Assembly: GCA_030602315.1 (NCBI GenBank) | Contig: JAUVZY010000006.1 | Location: forward strand, 55,961-119,960 | DNA: 64,000 nucleotides | Direction of reading: 5' to 3' | DNA from: Pseudomonadaceae bacterium | GTDB lineage: Bacteria > Pseudomonadota > Gammaproteobacteria > Pseudomonadales > Pseudomonadaceae | In this document: piece by piece, positions 1 to 8,948 of the stretch | Numbering within the stretch: position 1 is the stretch's first letter | Layout: the number at the start of each line of letters is the position of its first letter | The notes under the pieces: generated by a model | The model's input: only the letters and a program-made list of their open reading frames with translations | Databases searched by the model: none | What the model was told of the DNA's origin: nothing | Made by a program: the position numbers and the translations under genes

Positions 1-2
1 GC

Positions 3-257
3 TGGAGCGAAAGCGGTGAGCCGCTGCTGGTGGTGTGCAACTTCACCCCGGTGGTGCGCGAGGGCTATGGCGTCGGCGTGCCACGCGACGGCAGGTGGGT
101 CGAGGTGCTCAACAGCGATGCCGAGTGCTACGGCGGCTCCAACGTCGGCAACGGCGGGCTGCTCGAAGCGCTGGAAGAGCCCTCGCACGGCCAGCCAGCC
201 ACTCTCATGCTGACCCTGCCGCCGCTGGCCGTGGTGATCCTGCGCCCGACCGAATAA
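3..257 (+). CDS. glgB: 1,4-alpha-glucan branching enzyme, C-terminal fragment (cut by window start)
   Basis: Only the last 84 codons are in the window; the frame is open from base 3 and ends with TAA at 255-257. The readable part ([13 protein letters not shown], then [25 protein letters not shown] and a final [13 protein letters not shown]) matches the C-terminal all-beta domain of GlgB. GlgB makes alpha-1,6 branches in glycogen-like alpha-glucan in the cytoplasm. It converges with the alpha-glucan operon that follows, so both pathway halves meet at a shared terminator. The catalytic GH13 domain is outside the window and cannot be checked. The call rests on family recognition of this short domain and on the context. 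Confidence 0.88.
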   Translation, partial: WSESGEPLLVVCNFTPVVREGYGVGVPRDGRWVEVLNSDAECYGGSNVGNGGLLEALEEPSHGQPATLMLTLPPLAVVILRPTE

Positions 258-279
258 GCGCGGGTTCACCCAGTGGATG

Positions 280-306
280 AAAAAAGCGGCGCAAGCCGCT
301 TTTTTT
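280..306. terminator. Bidirectional intrinsic terminator
   Basis: A-tract, GCGGC stem, GCAA loop, GCCGC stem, then seven T's. Because there is an A-run on the left and a T-run on the right, it can end both the glgB transcript (+) and the long leftward glgX/M23 transcript (-). Confidence 0.8.
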
Positions 307-589
307 CATGGTCTTTTACGGTCTTCGGCGCGTTGGGAACAAGGGCTTGCGAGCCATTATTCGAGTCGATTCTCGAATTCGAGGCCTATTGGAATCAACA
401 AGTTAGCACGATTGGTTGATGTGCTTTATCACCGCAGCGGCGGCGCAGCCAGTCAGGCGCTGCCTGTGCCGCGTCGATCAGGCCGCCTGAAGAGTTCGCA
501 GCGGTGTGCTGAGGCGAGTTTGACCGGGCCGGACCGGCCTGGCGACGGCGCGATCGTCCAGGCACCCAGACCCTGCGCCGCGCCCAGGC
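307..589. other. Intergenic spacer without recognisable gene
   Basis: About 280 bases between the glgB terminator and the end of the M23 peptidase gene. The stretch around 355-430 is clearly more AT-rich than the surroundings and carries a TCGAATTCGA palindrome. I see no ribosome binding site, coding frame or RNA fold that I can name. Confidence 0.5.
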
Positions 590-1459
590 TCAGCGCGGAT
601 CGTTGGCGGCGAAGTTGGGCAGGCTGTCCACCGGACGGGTGAAGCGGAACGGGATCGAGCGCAGCTCGCCGTCGACTTCCTTCTGCACCACGAAATGCAG
701 GTGCGGTCCGGTGCTGCGGCCGGTGTTGCCGGACTTGCCGAGCAGGCTGCCGATCTCCACCCGGTCGCCGGGTTTGACCCGCACCGTGCCCGGGTGCAGA
801 TGCAGGTAGGCGGCGTGGGTGCCGTCGTCATGCAGCACCCGCACGAAGTTGCCGCCCGGATAGGGCGAGCGGCCCAGCTGGTTGTTGCGCGTGGCGATCA
901 CCTTGCCGGCTCGCGCCGCGAGGATCGGCGTGCCCACCGGCATGGCGATGTCCACCGCATAGCGACCCTTGGGACTCTGGTGGCTGAAGTCGCCACCGGC
1001 GCCCTGGGAGATGCGGAACGGACCGCCGCGCCAGGGCAGCTCGTAGGCCGGACCGGCGACCGGGCCGACCTTCTTCGGCTCGGGGGAGTAGTCCACCGAG
1101 TAACTGAAACTGTGCTTGTAGATCATCGGCAGCCCCGGATCGCGCTTGCGCAGGGTCGCCACGCGCACCTGGCTGCCCGGCGGGATCAGCCGTTGCAGCG
1201 GTGCGCGGCCGACGCCTGCGACGTTCACCAGGTGGCTGAAGGCGACCACGGCGTTGACCGGCACCTGCATGTCGTTGCGCACTTCGAGGGTCTGCACGTT
1301 GCCGCGCCGCTGGATCACCAGTTGCACGTCCCGGGTCGATGAAGGGCCGGAAACGCGAGTGCGCTCCTTGTCCGCCACACTGGCCTGGGCTGTGGAAAGG
1401 CTGGCCTGATCCAGGCCGATGGCCATGGTCAGTCCGTAGATCATCCAGAGGCGTCGCAT
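590..1459 (-). CDS. M23-family metallopeptidase (LytM-type), exported
   Basis: A 289-residue protein with a hydrophobic N-terminal segment (residues 1-25) suggesting export, a beta-rich middle region, and a C-terminal M23 domain. Zinc-binding landmarks are visible: H160 and D170 in the first motif, YLHLHPG near 218-224, and GPHLHF at 251-256. M23 enzymes cut peptidoglycan cross-links or act as lytic-enzyme activators; the full set of metal ligands suggests an active peptidase. It begins only 4 bases after the glgX stop, so it is the last gene of the glgA-to-glgX operon. An envelope peptidase in an alpha-glucan/trehalose operon is unusual and may point to a shared osmotic-stress role. The substrate cannot be told from sequence. 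Confidence 0.85.
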   Translation of the reverse strand: MRRLWMIYGLTMAIGLDQASLSTAQASVADKERTRVSGPSSTRDVQLVIQRRGNVQTLEVRNDMQVPVNAVVAFSHLVNVAGVGRAPLQRLIPPGSQVRVATLRKRDPGLPMIYKHSFSYSVDYSPEPKKVGPVAGPAYELPWRGGPFRISQGAGGDFSHQSPKGRYAVDIAMPVGTPILAARAGKVIATRNNQLGRSPYPGGNFVRVLHDDGTHAAYLHLHPGTVRVKPGDRVEIGSLLGKSGNTGRSTGPHLHFVVQKEVDGELRSIPFRFTRPVDSLPNFAANDPR

Positions 1460-1463
1460 CGTG

Positions 1464-3614
1464 TCACTCCTCGTCTTTGATCAGTTCAAAGAGCAGAAAT
1501 GAGCGCCCGTGTACCTCGAACTCGGAGTTGTAATCGAAGCGTTCCGGACGTGCAGTGGGCTTGTTGGTGTCGATCAGACGGTTCCAGTGCATGCCCTGCG
1601 GGACTTCCGGCAGCAGAAAACGAACCTCGTCGTGGTGCGCGTTGACGATGATCAGCAAGGTGGCATCGGAGCCGGCGCGGCGGATGCCGGTGGCCTGGGC
1701 GCGACCGTCCAGCACCACACCCAGGCAGCGGTTCTGGTGGTCGTGCCAGTGTTCGATGCCCATTTCTTCGCCGTTGGGCGCGAGCCAGGTGACGTCCTTG
1801 ACCCCCAGTTCCTCGTTGTAGGCGCCGATCAAAAAGCGACCGCGGCGCAGCATGGGGAAGCGCTGGCGCAGGCGGATCAGCTTGCGCACGAAGGCGATCA
1901 GATTCTCCGCCTCGTCGTCCAGCGCCCAGTCCACCCAGCCGATCTCGCTGTCCTGGCAGTAGGCGTTGTTGTTGCCGTACTGGGTGCGGGCGAACTCGTC
2001 GCCGGCCACGATCATCGGCGTGCCCTGGGAAAACAGCAGCGTGGCGAAGAAGTTGCGCATCTGCCGATAGCGCAACTGCTGGATCTGGCGGTTGTTGGTC
2101 GGCCCTTCGTGGCCATGGTTCCACGACAGGTTGTTGTCGGTGCCGTCGCGGTTGTTCTCGTCGTTGGCTTCGTTGTGCTTGTGGTTGTAGGAAACCAGGT
2201 CGTTCAAGGTGAAGCCGTCGTGCGCGGTGACGAAGTTGACCGAGCTGAACGGGCGCCGGCCGCGCTGGTTGAACAGGTCACCCGAGCCGGTCAGGCGGCG
2301 GGCGAAGTCGGCGATCTTGCCCTCGTCGCCCTTCCAGAACGAACGCACGGTGTCGCGGAACTGGTCGTTCCACTCCGCCCAGCCGGGCGGGAAACGGCCG
2401 ACCTGATAGCCGCCGGGGCCGATGTCCCAGGGTTCGGCGATCAGCATGGAGGCGCTGAGGGTCGGGTCCTGGCGGCAGGCGACCAGAAAGGCATGGCGTT
2501 CGTCATAGCCGTAATGCTCGCGGCCGAGGATGGTGGCGAGGTCGAAGCGAAAGCCGTCGACGTGCATCTCTTCGGCCCAGTAGCGCAGCGAGTCGGTGAC
2601 CATCTGCAGCACGCGCGGGTGCGAGAGGTCGAGCGTGTTGCCGGTACCCGAATCGTTGATGTAGTAGCGCTTCTCGTCGGGCATCAGCCGGTAGTAGGAG
2701 GCGTTGTCGATGCCGCGGAAGGAGAGGGTCGGCCCGCGCTCGTTGCCCTCGGCGGTGTGGTTGTAGACCACATCGAGGATGATCTCGAGGTTGGCGTTGT
2801 GCAGGTGGGTGACCATCTCCTTGAATTCGGTGATCTTGCCGTTGGCCAGATAACCCGGATGCGGGGCGAAGAAGGCGATGCTGTTGTAGCCCCAGTAGTT
2901 GCTCATGCCCTTTTCCAGCAGGTGCTGGTCCTGCACGAAGGCATGGATGGGCAGAAACTCGATGGACGAGACGCCCAGCTTGCGGATGTAGTCGATCACC
3001 TCGGGCGTCTTGAAGGCGGCGAAGGTGCCGCGCAACTCCTCGGGCACCGCCGGGTGGCGCATGGTGTAGCCGCGCACATGGGTCTCGTAGATGATCGTGC
3101 GATCCCAGGGCGTCTGCACCGGGTGGTCGCGGCCCCAGGTGAAGGCGGGGTCGATGATCTTGCACTTGGGCACGAAGGGCGCGCTGTCGCGCTCGTCGTA
3201 CGACAGGTCGCCGTCGGGGTGGCCGATGGTGTAGCCAAACAGCGCCTCCGACCAGCGCAGGCCGCCTACCAGCTGCTTGGCATAGGGGTCGATCAGAAGC
3301 TTGTTGGGGTTGAAACGGTGGCCTGCGTCCGGCTCGTAGGGGCCGTGCACGCGGTAGCCGTAGATCCGTCCGGGGTGAGCGTCGGGCAGGTAACCGTGGA
3401 AGATCTCGTCGGTGTATTCGGGCAGCTCGATGCGCTCGATTTCGTTCTCGCCGCTTTCATCGAACAGACACAGCTCCACCTTGGTGGCGTGCGCCGAGAA
3501 GATCGCGAAGTTGACTCCGAGGCCGTCCCAGGTTGCCCCCAAAGGATAGGGCAAGCCCTCGCGGATGCGGGAAGGGGTCATTACCTGGGGCGGCGGGGCG
3601 GACTTTTTAGGCAT
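1464..3614 (-). CDS. glgX: Glycogen debranching enzyme GlgX
   Basis: 716 residues, the usual GlgX length. It hydrolyses alpha-1,6 branches of phosphorylase-limit glycogen in the cytoplasm, releasing malto-oligosaccharides that TreY/TreZ and MalQ can use. The N-terminal CBM48-like region contains PLGATWDGLGVNFAIFSA. The GH13 core shows DVVYNH (region I), GFRFDLA with the nucleophile Asp (region II), LIAEPWD with the acid/base Glu (region III) and VTAHDGFT (region IV). The ATG at 3614 has a GGAG six bases upstream. It follows the DUF2934 gene by 84 bases and precedes the M23 gene by 4 bases. No defects seen. Confidence 0.95.
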   Translation of the reverse strand: MPKKSAPPPQVMTPSRIREGLPYPLGATWDGLGVNFAIFSAHATKVELCLFDESGENEIERIELPEYTDEIFHGYLPDAHPGRIYGYRVHGPYEPDAGHRFNPNKLLIDPYAKQLVGGLRWSEALFGYTIGHPDGDLSYDERDSAPFVPKCKIIDPAFTWGRDHPVQTPWDRTIIYETHVRGYTMRHPAVPEELRGTFAAFKTPEVIDYIRKLGVSSIEFLPIHAFVQDQHLLEKGMSNYWGYNSIAFFAPHPGYLANGKITEFKEMVTHLHNANLEIILDVVYNHTAEGNERGPTLSFRGIDNASYYRLMPDEKRYYINDSGTGNTLDLSHPRVLQMVTDSLRYWAEEMHVDGFRFDLATILGREHYGYDERHAFLVACRQDPTLSASMLIAEPWDIGPGGYQVGRFPPGWAEWNDQFRDTVRSFWKGDEGKIADFARRLTGSGDLFNQRGRRPFSSVNFVTAHDGFTLNDLVSYNHKHNEANDENNRDGTDNNLSWNHGHEGPTNNRQIQQLRYRQMRNFFATLLFSQGTPMIVAGDEFARTQYGNNNAYCQDSEIGWVDWALDDEAENLIAFVRKLIRLRQRFPMLRRGRFLIGAYNEELGVKDVTWLAPNGEEMGIEHWHDHQNRCLGVVLDGRAQATGIRRAGSDATLLIIVNAHHDEVRFLLPEVPQGMHWNRLIDTNKPTARPERFDYNSEFEVHGRSFLLFELIKDEE

Positions 3615-3698
3615 GCAGTCTCCAAAGCGTCACTGGAAAGGTACCCAGCGCACGGCACGGCCAGACGGCTTCGGCCGCTGGCGCGTGCGGGCGAGGGA

Positions 3699-4073
3699 TC
3701 AAGCGTCTTTCTTCTTGCGCGGCGCGCGGGGCTTCTTGATCGCCTCCGGGGTGCCCGCGGCGGCCTCGGTGGCCGCGGCAGGCGATGCAGCGGCGCTGGC
3801 CTTGGTGCGGGTGGCGCGGGGTTTGACCGGCACCTCGACCTGAGCGATCAGGCTGGTATCGGCCGCCGGCATCGAGGCGGCAGTGGCCTCGGTGGGCTTG
3901 AGGGCGGTCTTGCGCGTCCTGCTGGCGGGCATCTGCGCCGCGGAAGGTTGCAGTTCAGCCTCGGCCAGCCTGCACGCCATATCCCAATGACGGTGATGCT
4001 CTCCATCAGGGCAACCCTCCGACTGCCAGATCTGATAGGCAAGCTCGCGGACGCGTTGCTCGTTCATGCTCAT
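3699..4073 (-). CDS. DUF2934 protein with basic Ala/Lys/Pro-rich tail
   Basis: 124 residues. The first ~45 (RVRELAYQIWQSEGCPDG, then HHRHWDMACRLAEAE) form the short helical DUF2934 domain common in proteobacteria and often found beside glycogen and trehalose genes. The remaining ~80 residues are low-complexity, rich in Ala, Thr, Pro and Lys, and end in KKPRAPRKKKDA, resembling a histone-H1-like or AlgP-like tail. The function of DUF2934 is unknown to me. Position between treY (16 bases upstream) and glgX (84 bases downstream) implies co-expression. A second ATG two codons in is possible, but the first has GGAG at reasonable distance. The tail may bind nucleic acid or polyanionic surfaces; this is inference. 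Confidence 0.8.
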   Translation of the reverse strand: MSMNEQRVRELAYQIWQSEGCPDGEHHRHWDMACRLAEAELQPSAAQMPASRTRKTALKPTEATAASMPAADTSLIAQVEVPVKPRATRTKASAAASPAAATEAAAGTPEAIKKPRAPRKKKDA

Positions 4074-4089
4074 GCTCGTGACTCTCCAT

Positions 4090-6885
4090 TCAAACGGCTG
4101 TTGTGTGATAGACGGCCAAGGGCAGGCTCTCCATTGCCAGCGCCACGCCCAGGCTGGATTGCCCGGGCGCGAAAGTCGCGGACCCGAACAACGGTTTCAA
4201 CCGGCCGGCATCGAGGCCGTCCGGCAGAACTACATGCGTATCGCCCCATCGTGCCGGGTCGATCCGCGGTTGCACGGCCTCGCCCAGCAGCGAAGCCGCC
4301 AGACGAGGAACAATCACCAGCAGCCACTCGCCCTGATGTTCGCGGGCGAAGGCGAGCACGCGCTCGCGCTGCTCGCCGCCCACCTCAAGTGGCAGGTAGC
4401 GGCCCTCGGCGAATAGCGCCGGCGCTGCCAGACGCAAATTCAGGGTGGATACGATGGTGTGCTGCTTGATGCGCCCGTCCTGCCAGGCGTTCAGCAGGAC
4501 GGACAACTCCACCGGATGGTGCAGCGCCGATTTGCGCGCAGAAAAATCCACCGGCCGGCGGTTGTCTGGATCGACCAGAGAAAAGTCCCAGAATTCCGTG
4601 CCCTGGTACAAATCGGGCACGCCGGGCACTGTCAGGTGCAGCACCGTCTGCGCCAGCGCGTTGAGCGCGCCGGCCGGAGCGATGGCCATGGCGGCCCTGG
4701 CCATCTCGGCACGCAGGGCGCGCCCGGCCTCGCCTTGCAGCAGGGTCTGGGTGTATTCACGGCAGGCCGCTTCGTAAGGACCGTTCGGTGCGTTCCAGGA
4801 GGTTCGCAGCTTCGCTTCTCGAATGGCCTTTTCCTGCCAGTTGGCCACTCGTTCGCAGAAATTCGCCATACCGTTGCTGTCATCCGGTGCCAGCCCGAGC
4901 GGCCAGCAGCCGAGCAGCGTCTGGTACAGCATCAGCTCGTCCGCCGGGCTGGGAGCCGCACCGTCGGCCAGCTCCTGACGCAGCGGCGCGGCCATCTCGC
5001 GCCACTGGCGCACTTGCTCGGCGAACCATTGCGCGCGCTCGCTCAGCACCGCGATGCGCGCGCGGGTGTCTTCGCCACGCTTGTGGTCGTGGGTCGCAGT
5101 GGCTAGCAGGTTGCGCGGGAAAGTCTCGGCACGGCGCTGGCAGGCGGCATGGAAGGCCTCGGGGCCGGCGGCGAACAGTTCCGGGTCGAAGCCGACGTCG
5201 TTGCGCGAGAGCAGCACGGCCGAGCGGTAGCCGGCGGTGTCTTCCACCGCCTTGGCGGCCGCTGGCGAGGTGAGCTGCTGAAAGCGCACGCAGGCATTCT
5301 TGCGCGCCTTGCGCGCCGGGCCGGGTGGCAGTTCGCGCAGCGGCTGCCCGCCCAACCAGCGGTCCAGCTGCTCCAGCAGCGGCCAGTCGGCCTCGCTCAG
5401 GCTGTTGCGCGCGCCTTCGAGCGCCTGCTGAAAGAATGCCTCGTCATGCTCTGCCGAGCGGCCTTTGCCGGAGATGTAGGTGCGATAGATGGAGAAGTGC
5501 ACGATCAGCTCGAGCAGCGCGCGGCGGATGGCGCCGAGGGTGATATCGCGGGTCATCACATCGCTGCGCGCGACGACGAGCAGGGCCTGGGCCACTGTCT
5601 CGAAGTCCCCGGCCAGGGAGCTGGTGAGCACCAGATGCCGGGCCTGACGTACCTCGTCGAGAAAGTCATCGCCGCGCCCGCTGACCTCGCGCCACAGCTC
5701 GCAGAGCACCGGCTGGCCAGCCGGATCGTGTTGCAGCAACGACACCTGGTTCATGAATTCGTAGCCGGTGGTGCCGTCCACCCCCCACTCGGTGGACAGC
5801 TGCTCACCGCTGCCGAGGATCTTCTCGACATAGATCGGCAGGTGCGCAATGGCCGCACGGGAGGGGCGGGCGCTCTTCAGGCGGTCCACGCGCCGGCGCA
5901 GGCGCCGGCAATAGCCGCGCGGGTCGGCCAGACCGTCGACGTGGTCGATGCGCAGGCCGTCCACCAGCCCTTCGCTGATCAGCTGGAAGAGCTTCTCGTG
6001 GGTTTCCTCGAATACCACCGGGCGCTCGACCCGCAGGCCGCCCAGCTCGTTGATGTCGAAAAAGCGCCGCCAGTTGATGTCATCGGCAGCGGTGCGCCAG
6101 CTGGCGACCCGGTAGTGCTGGCGCTCGAGCAGGTTGTGCAGGCGCCCGAACCCTTCAGGATGGGTGCCATCGTAGATTTTCAGCGCCTTTTCCAGCGCCT
6201 TGCGGGTCGGCTGATCTTCCAGTTGCTGGGCCAGTTCTTCGCGCAGTTCGCGTGCGCTGACGTACGGCGCCGGTGCGGTGCGCAGGGCGTCGAAGCGCTG
6301 CGCCAGTGCCTTGAGCTGCGGCAGCTCGGCCGCGCGCAAGACCTCGCCATAAGAGGGCGGGGTCAGCGGGAAGCGGTGCTCGAAGTACTGGGCGAACAGC
6401 TTGCCGTCGGCCGGGTCGAGCTGCAGTTGCAGCTCGCCTTTTTGCAGCACTTCGCCGTAATCGGAGCCGAGAAACGGCACCAAAAGCTGGCCTTCGAGCA
6501 GCGGGTCGGGCGAATGCCATTCGATGTCGAAAAAGCGAGCGTAGGGGCTGATCTGCCCCCACTCGAGCACATCGAGCCACCAGGCGTTGCCGCTGCCGCC
6601 CACCGCCATGTGGTTGGACACGATGTCCACGATCAGCCCCAACTCGTGCTTGCGTAGCGCCTCGACGAAGCGCCAGAGCGCCGGCTCGCCGCCCAGTTCG
6701 GGGTTGATCCGGGTCGGGTCGATCACGTCATAGCCGTGCATCGAGCCGGGGCGGGCGGTGAGCAGCGGCGAGGCGTAGACGTGGCTGATGCCAAGCTCGG
6801 CGAAATAGCCCACCAGCGCGGTGGCATCGTCGAGGGTGAATCCGCGGTGAAACTGCAGCCGCAGCGTGGCGGACAATGGCTTCAT
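4090..6885 (-). CDS. treY: Maltooligosyl trehalose synthase TreY
   Basis: 931 residues. TreY isomerises the reducing-end alpha-1,4 bond of malto-oligosaccharides to alpha,alpha-1,1, giving maltooligosyl trehalose, the substrate of TreZ. N-terminal TLRLQFHRGFTLDDA and ISHVYASPLL are typical. GH13 motifs are DIVSNH (region I), LRIDHVDGLADP with the nucleophile Asp (region II), IYVEKIL with the Glu (region III) and TATHDHKRGEDTR (region IV). The C-terminal part has PGVPDLYQGTEFWDFSLVDPDNRRPV in segments characteristic of the family. The start ATG overlaps the malQ stop (ATGA), indicating translational coupling in the order malQ-treY. Confidence 0.95.
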   Translation of the reverse strand: MKPLSATLRLQFHRGFTLDDATALVGYFAELGISHVYASPLLTARPGSMHGYDVIDPTRINPELGGEPALWRFVEALRKHELGLIVDIVSNHMAVGGSGNAWWLDVLEWGQISPYARFFDIEWHSPDPLLEGQLLVPFLGSDYGEVLQKGELQLQLDPADGKLFAQYFEHRFPLTPPSYGEVLRAAELPQLKALAQRFDALRTAPAPYVSARELREELAQQLEDQPTRKALEKALKIYDGTHPEGFGRLHNLLERQHYRVASWRTAADDINWRRFFDINELGGLRVERPVVFEETHEKLFQLISEGLVDGLRIDHVDGLADPRGYCRRLRRRVDRLKSARPSRAAIAHLPIYVEKILGSGEQLSTEWGVDGTTGYEFMNQVSLLQHDPAGQPVLCELWREVSGRGDDFLDEVRQARHLVLTSSLAGDFETVAQALLVVARSDVMTRDITLGAIRRALLELIVHFSIYRTYISGKGRSAEHDEAFFQQALEGARNSLSEADWPLLEQLDRWLGGQPLRELPPGPARKARKNACVRFQQLTSPAAAKAVEDTAGYRSAVLLSRNDVGFDPELFAAGPEAFHAACQRRAETFPRNLLATATHDHKRGEDTRARIAVLSERAQWFAEQVRQWREMAAPLRQELADGAAPSPADELMLYQTLLGCWPLGLAPDDSNGMANFCERVANWQEKAIREAKLRTSWNAPNGPYEAACREYTQTLLQGEAGRALRAEMARAAMAIAPAGALNALAQTVLHLTVPGVPDLYQGTEFWDFSLVDPDNRRPVDFSARKSALHHPVELSVLLNAWQDGRIKQHTIVSTLNLRLAAPALFAEGRYLPLEVGGEQRERVLAFAREHQGEWLLVIVPRLAASLLGEAVQPRIDPARWGDTHVVLPDGLDAGRLKPLFGSATFAPGQSSLGVALAMESLPLAVYHTTAV

Positions 6886-8948
6886 GGATGCCCTCCGCGG
6901 GCCTGGCGGCGGGCGTCGGCCAGCAGCGCCATGCGCCGGCCGGGCTCGGGCCGGTCAAGCAGGTGCGCGCTGTCTTCGGGGTAACGCCGGCTCCAGTTGG
7001 GGTGAATTTCGGTGATGCCGGGCATGTTGGCCTGCTCGCGCAGGCCGAGGGCGTCCTCGATCTGCAGCAGCACCAGGGGCGCGCGGGTCTTGCCGAGAAA
7101 CAGCACGCTGGCGTCGAGTGCCTGCTCGGCATCGAGGCGGTGTTCGCTGTGGTAGGCGTGCTGGCGCAGCGAGTGGTCCATGCGCGAGCGCTCGTGTTCG
7201 CGCTGGCGCTGCTGCTCGTCGCGCTGCGCTTCGGGCACCAGGCCGACGCGGATGCGCCAGTCGATGTCGCGTCCTTCCCACCAGCCGGCGATGGTCGCCA
7301 CGTCATGGGTGGAAGTGGTGGCCAACGCCTTGTCCGACCAGTGATCGGGCGGCGGCAGCTGGCCTTCGTGGCCCTCGAAGATCTGCACGCGCATGCCCAG
7401 CACGTTGCGGTCGGCAAGGATGTCGCGCAGGCCGTTGGGGATGGTGCCCAGGTCTTCGCCGAGGATGATCGCGTTGTGGCGGTGCGCCTCCAGGCAGAGC
7501 AGACGCAGCATGTCCTCGAACGGATAGTTCAGGTAGGCGCCTTCGGTGGGGCCGGCGCCCTGGGGGATCACCCACAGCCGCTTCAGACCCATCACATGGT
7601 CGATGCGCATGCCGCCGGCGTGGGCCAGGTTGCTGCGCAGCATCTCGAGAAAGGCGCGGTAGCCGTGGTCGCGCAGGCCGTTGGGGGAGAACGCCGAGAT
7701 CCCCCAGTTCTGCCCGTGATGGTTCAGCACATCCGGCGGCGCGCCGACCGACAGCGACGCCAGCAGCTCGGATTGCCGGCTCCAGGCCTGGCTGCCGCCG
7801 CCATCGGCGCCGACCGCCAGATCGGCCACCAGGCCGACCCGCATGCCGGCGCTGTGCGCGGCGATCTGGGCGCGTTCCAGCCCGCGCGCCACCAGCCACT
7901 GGCCGAAGGCGTAGTAGCACACTTCGCTGGCGTGTTCGCGGGCGAAGCGCTCGACCGCCTCGCTCGCCGGGTCGCGGTACTGCGCCGGCCAGTCGCGCCA
8001 GTGGCAGGGGTAGCCATCGGCATTGCGCAGGGCGTTGTGCAGCGCCTCGAAGCGGCAGTGGTTTTCCAGCGCCTCGCCGCCGGCATGGCGGAAGCTGTCG
8101 AAGTCCTGGCGCAGCGGATGGCCGCCGTGCTGGAAGTCGTTCCACAGCGCGCGCAGCAGCTTGTGCCTGGCATCGGTCACCGCCGGCCAGTCGATCAGCT
8201 CGCGCTGTTCCAGGCGCGCCAGCTCGTCACCCAGGCCAGTCGCCTCGATGGCCTGGCGCAGCGGCCGTTCGCCGAGAATGCTGCCGGGGGAGGCATACAG
8301 GGTATTGAAGAACAGCCGGCTGGAGGGCGAGTAGGGGCTGTACTGGTGGGGATAGGCCTCGAACATGGCGTGAACCGGGCTGATCGCCAGCGCATCGGCG
8401 CCATGCGCGGCGGCGTGCCGGGCGAGGGTTTCCAGCGCTTCGGTATCGCCCAGGCCGCCATCGCCGGGCCGGCGCAGGCCGTACAGCTGCACGGTCAGCC
8501 CCCAGGCGCCGGGAGCGCGTTCGCGCAGGTCCGGACAGGCTGGCGGGGCGACCGCCAGGGTCAGTTGCCGCTCACCGATCTCCAGGCGGTGATAGCCCAG
8601 CGGCTCCACGCCCGGCAGGCGGGCGTCATGGTCGAGGTGGCCGTGCTGCTCGCCGCCCTCTTCGAAGCACAGCCGAAACGCGGTGCCGGGAGCGAACCAG
8701 TCGGCCAGCGAGAGCGGACGATAGCGGTCGGCGGTCAGTAGCGGCGGCAGGGACGGCTTGCCCTTGGTCAGGTGCAGTTTTTCCAGGCTGGCGTCGATAT
8801 CGGCAGGGCTGTCGGCGACCAGGCCGAGCCCGGCGAGCACCTTGCGCAGGATCTCGGGGCTGACGCGCTGCGGGCGGTTGTTCGCATCGATCCAGTCGAT
8901 GGAGATGCCGGCGGCCTCGGCCAGATGCATGAGACGCTGGTCAGACAT
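6882..8948 (-). CDS. malQ: 4-alpha-glucanotransferase (amylomaltase)
   Basis: 688 residues. MalQ disproportionates malto-oligosaccharides by transferring alpha-1,4-glucan segments, keeping chain lengths suitable for TreY and GlgA. GH77 landmarks: MRIDHVMGLKRLW (nucleophile Asp), ILGEDLGTIPNGLRD (acid/base Glu) and STHDVATIAGWW (transition-state Asp). I chose ATG at 8948 rather than the longer frame beginning at 9011 because it has GGAGG six bases upstream and gives the normal family start; it overlaps the treZ stop by 8 bases. Its own stop overlaps the treY start. Confidence 0.94.
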   Translation of the reverse strand: MSDQRLMHLAEAAGISIDWIDANNRPQRVSPEILRKVLAGLGLVADSPADIDASLEKLHLTKGKPSLPPLLTADRYRPLSLADWFAPGTAFRLCFEEGGEQHGHLDHDARLPGVEPLGYHRLEIGERQLTLAVAPPACPDLRERAPGAWGLTVQLYGLRRPGDGGLGDTEALETLARHAAAHGADALAISPVHAMFEAYPHQYSPYSPSSRLFFNTLYASPGSILGERPLRQAIEATGLGDELARLEQRELIDWPAVTDARHKLLRALWNDFQHGGHPLRQDFDSFRHAGGEALENHCRFEALHNALRNADGYPCHWRDWPAQYRDPASEAVERFAREHASEVCYYAFGQWLVARGLERAQIAAHSAGMRVGLVADLAVGADGGGSQAWSRQSELLASLSVGAPPDVLNHHGQNWGISAFSPNGLRDHGYRAFLEMLRSNLAHAGGMRIDHVMGLKRLWVIPQGAGPTEGAYLNYPFEDMLRLLCLEAHRHNAIILGEDLGTIPNGLRDILADRNVLGMRVQIFEGHEGQLPPPDHWSDKALATTSTHDVATIAGWWEGRDIDWRIRVGLVPEAQRDEQQRQREHERSRMDHSLRQHAYHSEHRLDAEQALDASVLFLGKTRAPLVLLQIEDALGLREQANMPGITEIHPNWSRRYPEDSAHLLDRPEPGRRMALLADARRQARGGHP

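Noticed and set aside
1509..4469. Very long open frame (986 codons) on the plus strand opposite glgX
   Set aside because: High GC creates open antisense frames; the translation is low-complexity and the opposite strand encodes a perfect GlgX.
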